A stretch of 64,000 bases of DNA from an uncultured Gemmiger sp. (GTDB lineage: Bacteria > Bacillota > Clostridia > Oscillospirales > Ruminococcaceae): positions 62,001 to 126,000 of the forward strand of contig CALXHQ010000024.1 of NCBI GenBank assembly GCA_944388145.1, in the 5' to 3' direction. The translations under genes and the position numbers were made by a program. A model generated the notes under the pieces. It was not told the origin of the DNA and ran no database searches. It was given only the letters and a program-made list of their open reading frames with translations. Positions 53,420 through 62,930 of the stretch are shown in pieces (position 1 is the first letter of the stretch; each line of letters opens with the position of its first letter).

Positions 53420-54796
53420 ATGACAAGGGATTTGACCAGCGGGAATCCGCTGAAGGTGATCCTGCTGTTTGCGTTGCCGCTGGTGCTGGGCAATCTGTTC
53501 CAGCAATTTTACAGTTTGGCCGATACCATTATTGTCGGTCGGTTTGTGGGGGTCAATGCACTGGCAGCTGTCGGGTCCACAAGTTCCATCAACTACATGA
53601 TCATCGGTTTTGTTACCGGATTGTGCAATGGATTCGCCATTCCAATTGCGCAGTATTTTGGGGCACGGGAACCTGCCAATATGCGCCGCTACGTGGCAAA
53701 TGCCACCTGGCTGTGCCTCATCGGAGCTCTCTTGCTGACCGTGGTGACTGTGCTTCTGACGCGCCCGATTTTGGAGTTGATGCAGACACCTGCGGATATT
53801 ATTGACGACGCAGCCACCTACATTGGTTGGATTTTTGGCGGTATCCCATTTGTTTTTCTGTATAATATGGTTGCCTGCATCATGCGTGCGCTGGGGGACA
53901 GCCGTACCCCGCTGATTTTTCTTGTCATCACCAGTGCGCTGAATGTGGGACTGGACCTGTTTTTTATCATTGTATTTGACGCCGGTGTCTTTGGGGCCGC
54001 CTTCGCCACAGATCTGTCGCAGGCAATTTCTGGCATCGCCAGTCTGGTTTATCTGATCAAAAAATTCGATATTATCCATCTGAAGACTGGTGAAAAAGAT
54101 TTCAATGGTGCGATCTGCGGCAAACTGATGGCTATGGGCCTGCCCATGGGGCTCCAGTGCAGCATTACCGCCATCGGCTCAATCATCATGCAGTGGGCAG
54201 TCAATGTGTTGGGCAGTACCGCCGTGGCCGCCGTCACCGCGGCAGGCAAAACCAGCAATCTGCTCAGCGTCCCGCTGGAAAGTATCGGCACTGCGATGGC
54301 AACCTATGCGGGTCAGAATCTGGGAGCGGCGCGCCTTGACCGGGTCAGAGCCGGCGTAAACTGTGCGTTGGGGATTTCGGTTGTCTATGCCGTTGGTTCG
54401 CTGGTATTCCTGCACTTTTTCGATGTGACCATCATTGATATGTTCATTGATACCGGTGCCGAGATGGAGGTGGTCGGCCTGGCACAGAGCTATCTGTTCT
54501 GGAATAGCCTGTTCTTCCTGCCGTTAGGAGCATTGATTGTCTGGCGCTATGATATCCAGGGGTTGGGATATTCCAGCATAGCGATGATGGCGGGTGTGGC
54601 CGAGATGATTGCCCGTACGGCGGTGGCTCTGGTGCTGGTGCCATGGCTTGGCTTTTTCGGTGCGTCGCTGTCCAATCCGGCTGCCTGGATTGCCGCCTGC
54701 ATCTTCCTGCTCCCTGCCTACAATTGGACCATGCGGCACCTGGCAAACCGTCTGCATGCCGGCAGACTGCAAATGGAGTCCCCCGCAGCGGATTAA
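53420..54796 (+). CDS. MATE-family efflux transporter
   Basis: A 458-aa protein with twelve membrane segments in two similar halves, typical for MATE Na+ or H+/drug antiporters (DinF/NorM group). The starting LTSGNPLKVILLFALPLVLGN and RALGDSRTPLIF are the usual motifs of this family in Clostridia. Substrate is unknown. The ATG follows AGGAGAGAAGAGG. It is preceded by a structured leader and ends at a shared bidirectional terminator. Confidence 0.93.
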   Translation: MTRDLTSGNPLKVILLFALPLVLGNLFQQFYSLADTIIVGRFVGVNALAAVGSTSSINYMIIGFVTGLCNGFAIPIAQYFGAREPANMRRYVANATWLCLIGALLLTVVTVLLTRPILELMQTPADIIDDAATYIGWIFGGIPFVFLYNMVACIMRALGDSRTPLIFLVITSALNVGLDLFFIIVFDAGVFGAAFATDLSQAISGIASLVYLIKKFDIIHLKTGEKDFNGAICGKLMAMGLPMGLQCSITAIGSIIMQWAVNVLGSTAVAAVTAAGKTSNLLSVPLESIGTAMATYAGQNLGAARLDRVRAGVNCALGISVVYAVGSLVFLHFFDVTIIDMFIDTGAEMEVVGLAQSYLFWNSLFFLPLGALIVWRYDIQGLGYSSIAMMAGVAEMIARTAVALVLVPWLGFFGASLSNPAAWIAACIFLLPAYNWTMRHLANRLHAGRLQMESPAAD

Positions 54797-54836
54797 GTGC
54801 TTCTTTCATGCGCTTGCTTCTCGGGATTTCTTCACA

Positions 54837-54888
54837 GAAAAGAATATGCCCTGCCGGCCAAACATCCGGCAGGGCATATTCTCTTTTT
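54837..54888. terminator. Bidirectional terminator between MATE and the AAA+ gene
   Basis: A perfect 17-bp stem (AGAATATGCCCTGCCGG and its complement) with an 8-nt loop, AAAA on the left and CTTTTTC on the right. Confidence 0.9.
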
Positions 54889-54901
54889 CGATGCCTCAGG
54901 A

Positions 54902-56440
54902 TCAAAAGTCCTGGCTGTGTTCGCTCCGGCGCAATTCATCCCGCTCCAGCTCGGCCAGCAGTTCATCCCGCTTTTCATCTAAAAGCAAAGTCTTACTGTA
55001 CTTGTCAAAGCGCAGGCATTCGTTCTCCGCCAGAAATGGAGCGGAGTCGGGCCCCAGCGCCAGCTCGTTGACGAATACGACCATCTCTTGCTGGTCGCCG
55101 AACGCGCGTTCCATAAAGTCAAAGGCAAATTCCAGAGCGTTGCTGGCGGCAGCAACGGCATCTTCCCGCTTGTGTACCTGATGATTAAATTTGGCTCGGA
55201 TGCGGTCAAATGCTTCATCAACGGTATCGGAAGAAGCAACGGTTTGAGCCCAACCATCCATCAGGGCAAGAGCCTGGCGGTGCACACCTGCCTCGCTGGG
55301 CAAAACGCGACCGGTAGAGATACCGGCTTCCAATCGGGCTTGGGCCTCCCCACACTGGTTGTTCAGCAGCGCGGCAGGCGTTTCACCCTCTGCCAGATGA
55401 TCCAGCCCGCGCTTATAGGCGCGAAGCATCTGGTAGCAGGCATCGGTAATCGCGTCTGCTTTGCGGGCGTTGGAAAAGCGCACGTTCAACCCGGAAATCA
55501 ACAGGCTCACCAGCGACAGACGCTCATCGAAGCTGGCGGCCATTGCGCGCTCTACCACGGCATCAAAAGGTTTGCCCTGCAGGATGTTTTCGACGCCGTA
55601 GTCCTCGTGATATTTTTTGTACAGCGCCCAATAGGCGGCAAAATCGCGGGCAACCTCGGTGTGACGCAGATATTCTCCGATCAGGTCTTGATTTACCGGA
55701 AGGTTCAGCGCCTCACAGGTGAGCAGCATGGCAGAAAGATCCTCCCAACCGCGGGCAGTTACAAACCGGGCGCCGTCCACATCCTGTTCGACCTTGTAAA
55801 AATGCTTGGGCCGAAGTTCCAGATAGGCGAGAATGGCCGGATGCAACCGCTGAGTTCTGGCATACGTTTGCCATGCAGGCAGACTGGGCTCCACATCGAT
55901 GCGGCGGACTCGGTCCAGCGTGACCAGGTCGAACTCCCGTACACTTTTGTTATACTCCGGCGGGTTGCCGGCGGTGACGATGATCCAGCCTTCGGGGACC
56001 GCCTGATTTCCAAATGTCTTGTACTGGAGAAATTGAAGCATGGTAGGGGCCAATGTTTCAGAGACACAGTTGATTTCATCGATAAACAGGATACCTTGCC
56101 TTAATCCAGTCTGTTCCATTTTGCTGTACACACTGGCGATGATCTCACTCATGGTGTACTCGGTGATACTGTGGGTCTTGCCGTTGAAATTGCGCTCTCG
56201 AATAAAGGGAAGTCCCACCGCACTTTGCCGGGTGTGGTGGGTGATAGTGTAAGCCACCAGGGCTACACCACACTCCTGCGCGGCCTGGGCGACAATCTGG
56301 GTCTTACCCACACCGGGAGGCCCCATCAGCAGGATCGGCCGCTGACGCAGCGCTGGAATGCGATAATTGCCGCCTTCGTCTTTGGCCAGATAGGCCTTGA
56401 CGGTACGCTCGATTTCCAGTTTGGCGTTTTGAATATCCAT
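54902..56440 (-). CDS. MoxR-type AAA+ ATPase
   Basis: A 512-aa protein. Residues 1-230 are a MoxR/RavA-like AAA+ module: Walker A GPPGVGKT (40-47), Walker B ILFIDE (117-122), and sensor 1 VTAGNPPEYN. The remaining 280 residues are mostly helical, of unknown fold. MoxR proteins act as chaperones that insert cofactors or remodel complexes, together with a VWA protein; the upstream gene encodes just such a partner, 36 nt away. It is the third gene of an LRR-VWA-AAA operon. The ATG follows GGGAGG by 9-10 nt. Confidence 0.88.
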   Translation of the reverse strand: MDIQNAKLEIERTVKAYLAKDEGGNYRIPALRQRPILLMGPPGVGKTQIVAQAAQECGVALVAYTITHHTRQSAVGLPFIRERNFNGKTHSITEYTMSEIIASVYSKMEQTGLRQGILFIDEINCVSETLAPTMLQFLQYKTFGNQAVPEGWIIVTAGNPPEYNKSVREFDLVTLDRVRRIDVEPSLPAWQTYARTQRLHPAILAYLELRPKHFYKVEQDVDGARFVTARGWEDLSAMLLTCEALNLPVNQDLIGEYLRHTEVARDFAAYWALYKKYHEDYGVENILQGKPFDAVVERAMAASFDERLSLVSLLISGLNVRFSNARKADAITDACYQMLRAYKRGLDHLAEGETPAALLNNQCGEAQARLEAGISTGRVLPSEAGVHRQALALMDGWAQTVASSDTVDEAFDRIRAKFNHQVHKREDAVAAASNALEFAFDFMERAFGDQQEMVVFVNELALGPDSAPFLAENECLRFDKYSKTLLLDEKRDELLAELERDELRRSEHSQDF

Positions 56441-56476
56441 TATATTTAACCTCCCGGGATACTTAATGGGGAAATA

Positions 56477-57850
56477 TTACAACTGTGGAATTTCGTCCGG
56501 GGGTTCCGCCGACCAGTCTGGCGCGAGCAGAGAGGGGGCTTTGGGACGAATAAGTTCCTCCGGCTCGATAACCATCTGCATGGCCCAGGGCGGTACCTGT
56601 GGGGGCGCTTCGCCGGTATCGAGAAAGAGAAAAGCGACATCATAGGGCGGCCGCCTGGCAGGATAGGTACCTTTGCCATCGGTAAAATACAGCACACCCT
56701 GCAGATTGCGCAGCCGGTTGTCCTGACGAAGCTGCTCAATGCGTGCGAAAGCTGGACGAAAGTCCGTGCCGCCGCCACCCTTCAACACAAAATTTTGGGT
56801 GTAGCGTTCCAGAGCGGTCAGATCGGTCAACACAGTCTCGCTGCGCACCGCATCATCACATTGTAAAATCAGAATTCTGCAATGGGAGGAAAAACTGTCT
56901 GTTGATTTCAGCAGAGTGAATGTCTCTTTGAGAAAGGCTTTGACCAGATCGCCGGAGGTGGACTCGCTGGTATCCAGCACAATCACAAAGTCGCGCACCC
57001 GCTTTGCTTCGCGGGTCTCCAGCGGTTCGATCAGAGGCGTGTTTCCATAGGTGCGAAGGCCATAGGAATAGTACCCCAGGTCAAACTCTTCCGGATCAAG
57101 ATGCGGTTCTTCCTGCCAGACGGCAAATTTGCGCAGAAACTCCCGGTACTGCCGCCTGCTGCGTCCGGCCTGGACCTGTGCCGCCAAAGCAGCCGCGCCC
57201 TCGGCAGAGGAAGCCCGACTGCCTGCCTGCTGCATAGAGAGCTGTGTCTGCCGCCCCAGCTGCTCCCAGTGATTTCCCTGTATCTGTGCGGCAGGTGCGT
57301 TTGGGTCCTTGGGCCAAAGGGAATGGCTGTCGCAGAAGAATTCTTCTTGCAGTTTGGTCAGTTCCTTGGCATCGCAGCTGCATAGAATACGATAGATTGG
57401 CCCGGCACCAGGAAGCCTGCACTGGTCGAAAAGTTTGCGGTAGGTCTCACTCCGCAGCCAGCCCACAGGACGCGACAGCGCGGGCACTCCCAAATGGTCC
57501 AGCACAGATTCTACGGCAATGTCGCAGGCAAGTCCCCATACAGCGGGCTCACGGTCGCCCCGAAGCCACAGGTGGCGGAAAACGCAATGCAGCACACTGT
57601 GCAGGTAGGCGCGGGACAGATAACGCCGGTTGCTGCGGTAAAGGCGGATCATCCAGGAAGGGGAAAAGCAGATCCGCTGGCCGTCGGTGGCGAAGCAACC
57701 GATGTTTTGGGGGCTAGCGGGGGACAGGGCACACAGCGCAGCATTCATATAGGGCAACGCCAGGTAGAGTTCCCCACGGATGGCGGCAAAAATCCGCTGG
57801 GCCATGGTATTTTCCCACTCGGCTTGTGTCTCAACATGATTCCGTGCCAT
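56477..57850 (-). CDS. VWA-domain protein with metallopeptidase-like N-terminus (DUF2201-like)
   Basis: A 457-aa protein. The N-terminal region has HSVLHCVFRH (His84, 88 and 93) followed by WGLACDIAVE, like DUF2201 putative metallopeptidases, but without the Glu of HExxH, so a hydrolytic role is doubtful. The C-terminal VWA domain keeps the metal (MIDAS) residues: DTSES at 293-297, Thr362 in GGGGTDF and Asp391 in FTDG. The middle is Ala/Gln-rich. This is the usual partner type of MoxR ATPases. The ATG is 8 nt after AGGAGGG; a GTG two codons earlier is too close. Confidence 0.86.
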   Translation of the reverse strand: MARNHVETQAEWENTMAQRIFAAIRGELYLALPYMNAALCALSPASPQNIGCFATDGQRICFSPSWMIRLYRSNRRYLSRAYLHSVLHCVFRHLWLRGDREPAVWGLACDIAVESVLDHLGVPALSRPVGWLRSETYRKLFDQCRLPGAGPIYRILCSCDAKELTKLQEEFFCDSHSLWPKDPNAPAAQIQGNHWEQLGRQTQLSMQQAGSRASSAEGAAALAAQVQAGRSRRQYREFLRKFAVWQEEPHLDPEEFDLGYYSYGLRTYGNTPLIEPLETREAKRVRDFVIVLDTSESTSGDLVKAFLKETFTLLKSTDSFSSHCRILILQCDDAVRSETVLTDLTALERYTQNFVLKGGGGTDFRPAFARIEQLRQDNRLRNLQGVLYFTDGKGTYPARRPPYDVAFLFLDTGEAPPQVPPWAMQMVIEPEELIRPKAPSLLAPDWSAEPPDEIPQL

Positions 57851-57871
57851 TGGCACCGCCCTCCTTCCTCC

Positions 57872-58828
57872 TTAGAGATCATCAAAGCTATATGTCTTGC
57901 GCCCGGCCGACTGGTGCCCGGCTACAAATAATGCAGCGCCCGGGCCAAACCCGGCTGAACTGCAGGCACCAGCAACAGCAGCCAGACCTTCAGGCGGCAG
58001 TTCATCTAAATTGCGCACAAAGCGCAGCGCATCCAAGTCTCGTGCAGCGATCAGGGGCGCGCAGGTTTGCAGCAAATGTGCGCGCAGATAGTTCAGATAC
58101 CGCTGCTTTGCCTGTTCCGACAGACAGATCGGCCAGCGAAGACGGCCCAGAGCAATACGGCAAAGTTTTTCAGCCGATTCCCCAACCAGCGCCTGGGAAA
58201 ATACTCCGTCATATTCGGAAAACTGGAATACCTCACCGGCAAAACACTGCCGGTAGCGATAGCCCTCACCCTCGATACTATGGTTAAAAATGTGTGCGGG
58301 TGTGTTTTCGTCCAGCAATTCGAGGTATTCCGGGAAAAACAGGCTGGCGACAATCTGGCCCTCCTGACCAAGAAATTCAACCCCCACATCGGCACTGATG
58401 CTGCCAATCAATTTTCGAATACCGGTGGGGGCTTGCGGGGTGCTGCGCACCGCAATGCAGTCCAGTGAACGGCAGTTGGTGAACAGATCGCTGCCCAGCG
58501 AATCAATCCTCGGGCCGACTTCCAGCCGCCTTATAGAACGGCAGTTGTAAAATGCGGCGCTGTCCAGCAGGTGAAGATGGTCCGGCAAAGTCAGTTGTTC
58601 CAAGAAGTTGCCGCAGATAGGGTGCAGTTGGCCTTGTTCCATGCCGCGGGGCAGGGTCAGCTTGCCTTCTGGCGCGGGGCGCTCGGCAAAGCAGTAGCGG
58701 CCAATCTCACGTACAGGCTGCCCTTCGATGCTTTCCGGCAGAACCGGGCAGGGGGAATCCCCGTAGACTTTTAGCAATCGGACGCCGCCGGGGCATTCCC
58801 GCCACAAAAAGCCAAGTTGAAGGTTCAT
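57872..58828 (-). CDS. BspA-like leucine-rich repeat protein
   Basis: A 318-aa protein. Residues about 40-135 hold three to four LRR_5/BspA-type repeats (LTLPDHLHLLDSAAFYNC, RRLEVGPRIDSLGSDLFTNC). The rest, about 150-300, has no recognised domain. There is no signal peptide, so unlike most BspA proteins it should be in the cytosol, possibly as a substrate adaptor for the VWA-AAA pair downstream (21 nt and 36 nt gaps). It is the first gene of the operon. The ATG is 6 nt after GAGGTGG; earlier in-frame ATGs touch the site. Confidence 0.8.
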   Translation of the reverse strand: MNLQLGFLWRECPGGVRLLKVYGDSPCPVLPESIEGQPVREIGRYCFAERPAPEGKLTLPRGMEQGQLHPICGNFLEQLTLPDHLHLLDSAAFYNCRSIRRLEVGPRIDSLGSDLFTNCRSLDCIAVRSTPQAPTGIRKLIGSISADVGVEFLGQEGQIVASLFFPEYLELLDENTPAHIFNHSIEGEGYRYRQCFAGEVFQFSEYDGVFSQALVGESAEKLCRIALGRLRWPICLSEQAKQRYLNYLRAHLLQTCAPLIAARDLDALRFVRNLDELPPEGLAAVAGACSSAGFGPGAALFVAGHQSAGRKTYSFDDL

Positions 58829-58857
58829 ATACATCCACCTCATTTACAATCAAGGTT

Positions 58858-58886
58858 ATTATATCGGCAAACATTCGTGGTGGCAA
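58858..58886 (-). promoter_or_regulatory. Sigma-A promoter of the LRR-VWA-AAA operon
   Basis: On the minus strand TTGCCA, 17 bp, TATAAT, with a leader of only about 25 nt. Confidence 0.75.
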
Positions 58887-58907
58887 GGCTTTCCGGGCGC
58901 TGGCAAA

Positions 58908-58952
58908 ACAAAAATCCCCGAAAGCATGGGATGAACAGGCTTCCGAGGATTT
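58908..58952 (-). terminator. glnS terminator
   Basis: On the minus strand a 14-bp stem with two G-U pairs (AAATCCTCGGAAGC with GCTTTCGGGGATTT), followed by TTGTTTTG. Confidence 0.75.
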
Positions 58953-58977
58953 GGTTTGTGTTGGAGTGGCGTGCGGA

Positions 58978-60639
58978 TCAGAGTTTGAAGCTGTCCTTCA
59001 GTGTGACAATGCGGTTATATACATGGGGGTCATGGCTGTCCGGGGTGAAGTAGCCGGTGCGCACAAACTGAAAACGATCGCCGGGCTTGGCGTCCTGCAG
59101 GCATTCTTCCAGCTTGGCATGCGGCACTGCAATCACGCTCTCGGGGTTCAGGTAATCCTTAAAGTCAGCGCCGTCGGGGATGCCGCCCATATTCTGCTCA
59201 GTGAACAGCTTATCGTACAGGCGAACCTCTGCATCAATGCAATGTTCACAGCTGACCCAGTGGATGGTGCCGCGCACTTTGCGGCCATCAGCAGGGTTGC
59301 CGTTGCGGGTTTCCAAGTCGGCATTGGCATGGATGGCAACTACGTTGCCGTCGGCATCCTTGTCCACACCGGTGCAGCGCACCAGATAGGCGCCCATCAG
59401 CCGAACCTCGCTGCCAATGGTCAGGCGCTTAAATTTCGGCGGCGGAACCTCGAAGAAATCGCTGCGGTCAATCCACACTTCCCGGGTGAAAGGAGCCGGG
59501 CGGGTGGTGCTGTCATTTGCATCCCGGTTGGGATTGTTGGGCAGCTCAAAAGTCTCGCACTGCCCCTCGGGGTAGTTGTCAATGATCAGCTTAACTGGGT
59601 CAAGGACTGCAATTCGGCGCTGTGCGGACAATTCCAGCTCAGCACGGATAACCGCTTCCAGCTGACGCATATCCACAAGACTGTCGGCCTTGGAAATGCC
59701 AGCTTGCTGCACAAACGTAAAGATGCTGGAGGGAGTGTAGCCGCGGCGGCGCAGACCGGACAAGGTCGGCATACGAGGATCATCCCAGCCGTCCACGATG
59801 CCCTTTTCCACCAGCTCACGCAGATAGCGCTTGCTCATAACAGTGTTGGTCATGTTCAGGCGGGCAAACTCACGCTGTTTGGGGAATTCGCCGCCCACAG
59901 TGTTGGCAATGACCCACTCATACAGGGGACGATGGTTTTCAAATTCCAAGCTGCACAGCGAATGGGTGATCCCCTCAATGGCGTCCTGGATGGGGTGTGC
60001 AAAATCGTACAGCGGGTAGATGCACCATTTGTCGCCTTGACGGTGATGGGAGACATGCTTGATCCGATAGATAGCCGGGTCCCGCATATTCATGTTGGGG
60101 CTGGCCAGGTCAATTTTGGCTCGCAGTGTCTTTTCGCCATCGGCAAACTCACCGGCGCGCATACGGCGGAACAGATCCAGGTTTTCTTCGGCAGTACGGT
60201 CACGGTAGGGGCTGGGACGGCTGGGTTTGCCAGCGTCATTGCCACGATATTCCTGCATCTCCTCGCGGGTCAGGTCATCCACGTAGGCTTTGCCCTCCTG
60301 AATCAACTTTTCAGCGTACTGGTAGCAGGTCTCAAAATAATCGCTGCCATAGAAAATACCGCCGTTAGGCTCAGCACCCAGCCATTTCAGGTCGGCCAGA
60401 ATGCTCTGCACATATTCTTCACCTTCCCGGGCAGGGTTGGTATCGTCATAGCGCAGATTGAATTTGCCGCCATATGTTTTGGCTACCATATAGTTAATGT
60501 AGATTGCTTTTGCGGACCCGATGTGCAGGTAGCCGTTGGGTTCCGGCGGAAACCGGGTGTGAATTTCCTTCACCTTGCCCTCAGCCAGGTCTGCATCGAT
60601 GATCTCTGTCAGAAAATTGGAAAACTTCTCGTCAGCCAT
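58978..60639 (-). CDS. glnS: Glutamine--tRNA ligase
   Basis: GlnRS (553 aa) charges tRNA-Gln directly. The class I signature is PPEPNGYLHIGSAKA and the KMSKS loop is VMSKRYLREL. The C-terminal beta-barrel anticodon-binding domain is complete. Many Firmicutes lack glnS and use the GatCAB amidotransferase; its presence here fits a group of Clostridia that gained it, probably by transfer in the past. The ATG is 8 nt after GGAGTGGG; a GTG three codons upstream is less likely. Confidence 0.96.
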   Translation of the reverse strand: MADEKFSNFLTEIIDADLAEGKVKEIHTRFPPEPNGYLHIGSAKAIYINYMVAKTYGGKFNLRYDDTNPAREGEEYVQSILADLKWLGAEPNGGIFYGSDYFETCYQYAEKLIQEGKAYVDDLTREEMQEYRGNDAGKPSRPSPYRDRTAEENLDLFRRMRAGEFADGEKTLRAKIDLASPNMNMRDPAIYRIKHVSHHRQGDKWCIYPLYDFAHPIQDAIEGITHSLCSLEFENHRPLYEWVIANTVGGEFPKQREFARLNMTNTVMSKRYLRELVEKGIVDGWDDPRMPTLSGLRRRGYTPSSIFTFVQQAGISKADSLVDMRQLEAVIRAELELSAQRRIAVLDPVKLIIDNYPEGQCETFELPNNPNRDANDSTTRPAPFTREVWIDRSDFFEVPPPKFKRLTIGSEVRLMGAYLVRCTGVDKDADGNVVAIHANADLETRNGNPADGRKVRGTIHWVSCEHCIDAEVRLYDKLFTEQNMGGIPDGADFKDYLNPESVIAVPHAKLEECLQDAKPGDRFQFVRTGYFTPDSHDPHVYNRIVTLKDSFKL

Positions 60640-60722
60640 AATTCCCACTCCACAAATTGGTATTAATTGATATTTGCCCTATTTTACACCAGACGGTTAT
60701 TTTGCGCAAGGGCGCCGCAAAA

Positions 60723-61301
60723 TCAGTCCTGCTGCCGGAAGGTGAGCGAATGGTCATCCATGTGATCCACAATGGCAAGGCTGGCCAGTTTGTAACCTGC
60801 CTTGCGCAGCTCGTCACCTCCGGGCTGAAAGCCTTTCTCAATACAGATACCAATGCCGGCCACCGTGGCGCCAGCCTGATGGCAGACATCCAAAAGTCCT
60901 TTCATCGCCTTGCCGTTTGCAAGAAAGTCATCCACGATCAGGACGCGGTCCTCAGGGGTGAGGAACTTTTTGGACAGGGTAATGTCGTAATCCTTGCCGT
61001 ACGTAAAGGAATGGACCACTGAAGTATAGACATCGCCGTCAATGTTCTTACTCTTGGCCTTTTTGGCAAAAACCACCGGCACATTGAAATGTCGGGCGGT
61101 CATACAGGCAATGGCGATACCGGAAGCTTCAATAGTTAGGATCTTGGTTACCCCGTCATTGGCAAAGATCCGGTAAAATTCGGCCCCGATTGCGTCCAGC
61201 AATTTCACATCCAGCTGGTGGTTCAGAAAGCAATCGACCTTCAGCACGTTGCCGGGACGAACCTGGCCGTCGCGAAGGATGCGATCTTCCAGCAGTTTCA
61301 T
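60723..61301 (-). CDS. xpt: Xanthine phosphoribosyltransferase
   Basis: Xpt (192 aa) salvages xanthine to XMP. The PRPP loop is [13 protein letters not shown]; the N-terminal [12 protein letters not shown] and [13 protein letters not shown] are typical of the family. Overlong readings upstream lack a ribosome binding site, while this ATG follows AAAGGAG by 9 nt. In Bacillus xpt is under a purine riboswitch; I looked for one here and did not find it. It precedes glnS by 84 nt with a gap, so cotranscription is possible. Confidence 0.95.
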   Translation of the reverse strand: MKLLEDRILRDGQVRPGNVLKVDCFLNHQLDVKLLDAIGAEFYRIFANDGVTKILTIEASGIAIACMTARHFNVPVVFAKKAKSKNIDGDVYTSVVHSFTYGKDYDITLSKKFLTPEDRVLIVDDFLANGKAMKGLLDVCHQAGATVAGIGICIEKGFQPGGDELRKAGYKLASLAIVDHMDDHSLTFRQQD

Positions 61302-61378
61302 GGTGTAAGCTCCTTTCCTGACAAAAGAAATCAAAATCGATATGTACGTCCGCAAAAGACACCAATACAATTTTAACT

Positions 61379-61407
61379 ATTATGACAAAATACGCTTTAT
61401 TTTGCAA
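61379..61407 (-). promoter_or_regulatory. Sigma-A promoter of xpt
   Basis: On the minus strand TTGCAA, 17 bp, CATAAT. Confidence 0.6.
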
Positions 61408-61526
61408 CTCCTTTGCCAAAATTGATTTAGATATGCCGTCAGATTGATAACATTTTGTAACGGATATTTATATAAAATGACCACAAAAATGAAGAATTCA
61501 AAAACAAACTATGGTGATTTAGTGCC
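61408..61526. other. AT-rich stretch between divergent xpt and livJ promoters
   Basis: No gene is seen. The AT content is high compared with the surroundings. It separates the two promoters by about 120 bp. Confidence 0.4.
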
Positions 61527-61556
61527 TTGAACACACGGGTGACAGGGGCGTATAAT
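61527..61556 (+). promoter_or_regulatory. Sigma-A promoter of livJ with inverted repeat at -10
   Basis: TTGAAC, 18 bp, TATAAT. The -10 is the left half of TATAAT-AATC-ATTATA (61551-61566), a possible operator. Confidence 0.65.
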
Positions 61557-61642
61557 AATCATTATATTACAGCGTACATGTGCAATTCTTTCCGGCTTGG
61601 CCGAAAAGGGGTGCGCTGTAAAGTTTTTAGGAGGGATACACT

Positions 61643-62869
61643 ATGAAAAAATTGATCAGTGGTATGCTGGCAGCAACCATGGCCTTGAGTTTGGCTGCCT
61701 GCGGTGGTACGGAAACGTCCTCCGCTGCAACGGGTTCCGATGGCAGCTCCTCTGCTGCCACCAGTGAGGGAGGCACCACTGCCGAGGGTACTGGTACGCC
61801 CATCCATCTGGGCGGCATTGGACCCCTGACCGGCGATAACGCCGCTTACGGCATCGCCGTCAATAACGGTGCGGAGCTGGCTGTCAACGAGATCAATGCT
61901 GCAGCCGGTACCGAGGTCTTTGCCTTGGATTTCCAGGATGACGAGAGCGACTCCGAGAAGGCTGTCAATGCGTTCAACACCCTGTTGGACGGTGGCATGC
62001 AGGTCCTGGTCGGCCCCGTCACCAGCAACCCCAGCATCAGCGTTGCCGCGGAGTGCGCCAGCGAGAATATTTTTATGCTGACCCCGTCCGCTTCCTCTGT
62101 GGATGTGGTTACAGCTGGTGAGGGCACTGCTTTCCAGATGTGCTTCACCGACCCCAACCAGGGCCTTACCGCTGCCGACTACATTGCTGATAATTCTCTG
62201 GGTACTGCCATCGGCATCATCTACGACTCTTCCGATGCTTACTCCACCGGTATCTACACTGCATTTGCTAAGGAGGCCGGGGAACGCGGCCTGAATATTG
62301 TTCAGACTTCCTCCTTCACCTCCGACAACAATACCGACCTGTCCACTCAGGTTCAGCAGTGCCAGCAGGCTGGCGCTGATCTGGTATTCCTGCCTATCTA
62401 CTATCAGCAGGCCAGCCAGGTTCTGATTGCTGCCAACAACATTGGCTATACGCCCACCTTCTTCGGTTGCGACGGTATGGACGGTATCTTGGGCATTGAT
62501 GGTTTTGACACCTCTCTGGCCGACGGCCTGATGCTGCTGTGCCCCTTCTCCGCCTACGGCGAGGATGACACCACCAAAACCTTTGTTTCTGCCTACGAGG
62601 CCGCTTACGGTGAGACTCCGAACCAGTTTGCTGCCGATGCTTACGATTGCGTCTACGCCATCTACCAGTGCGTGCAGGACGGCACCATCACGCCCGATAT
62701 GTCCGCCCAGGATATGTGCGATGCACTGAAGTCCGCGTTCACTTCCATGAGCTTCAGCGGCACCACCGGTGAAAACCAGACCTGGGCTGCCGACGGCACC
62801 ATCTCCAAGGAGCCCAAGGTCTATCAGGTTCAGGATGGCGCTTATGCTCTGGTTGGCAGCGAAGAGTGA
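61643..62869 (+). CDS. livJ: Branched-chain amino acid-type ABC transporter substrate-binding lipoprotein
   Basis: A 408-aa lipoprotein: signal peptide with lipobox LSLAAC (Cys20), a Ser/Thr/Gly-rich spacer of about 30 residues, then a type-1 periplasmic-binding domain (LGGIGPLTGDNAAYG, GPVTSNPSISVAAECA, DSSDAYSTGIY). The family binds Leu/Ile/Val, but also other amino acids or amides, so the ligand is open. The start follows TTAGGAGGG. The strong codon bias suggests high expression. livH follows after a terminator-like hairpin, so more is made of the binding protein than of the membrane part. Confidence 0.93.
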   Translation: MKKLISGMLAATMALSLAACGGTETSSAATGSDGSSSAATSEGGTTAEGTGTPIHLGGIGPLTGDNAAYGIAVNNGAELAVNEINAAAGTEVFALDFQDDESDSEKAVNAFNTLLDGGMQVLVGPVTSNPSISVAAECASENIFMLTPSASSVDVVTAGEGTAFQMCFTDPNQGLTAADYIADNSLGTAIGIIYDSSDAYSTGIYTAFAKEAGERGLNIVQTSSFTSDNNTDLSTQVQQCQQAGADLVFLPIYYQQASQVLIAANNIGYTPTFFGCDGMDGILGIDGFDTSLADGLMLLCPFSAYGEDDTTKTFVSAYEAAYGETPNQFAADAYDCVYAIYQCVQDGTITPDMSAQDMCDALKSAFTSMSFSGTTGENQTWAADGTISKEPKVYQVQDGAYALVGSEE

Positions 62870-62930
62870 TTTTGCTGGCGGCTAAGCTGGACGAGCCATA
62901 GAGCCATAGAATTAAAACATTTTGCCAAAG

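Noticed and set aside
61302..61378. Possible purine riboswitch before xpt
   Set aside because: The leader is short, AT-rich and lacks the conserved three-way-junction bases of the purine class.
62893..62908. Tandem GAGCCATA repeat after livJ
   Set aside because: Only two copies of 8 nt in a non-coding gap; too short to support a function.
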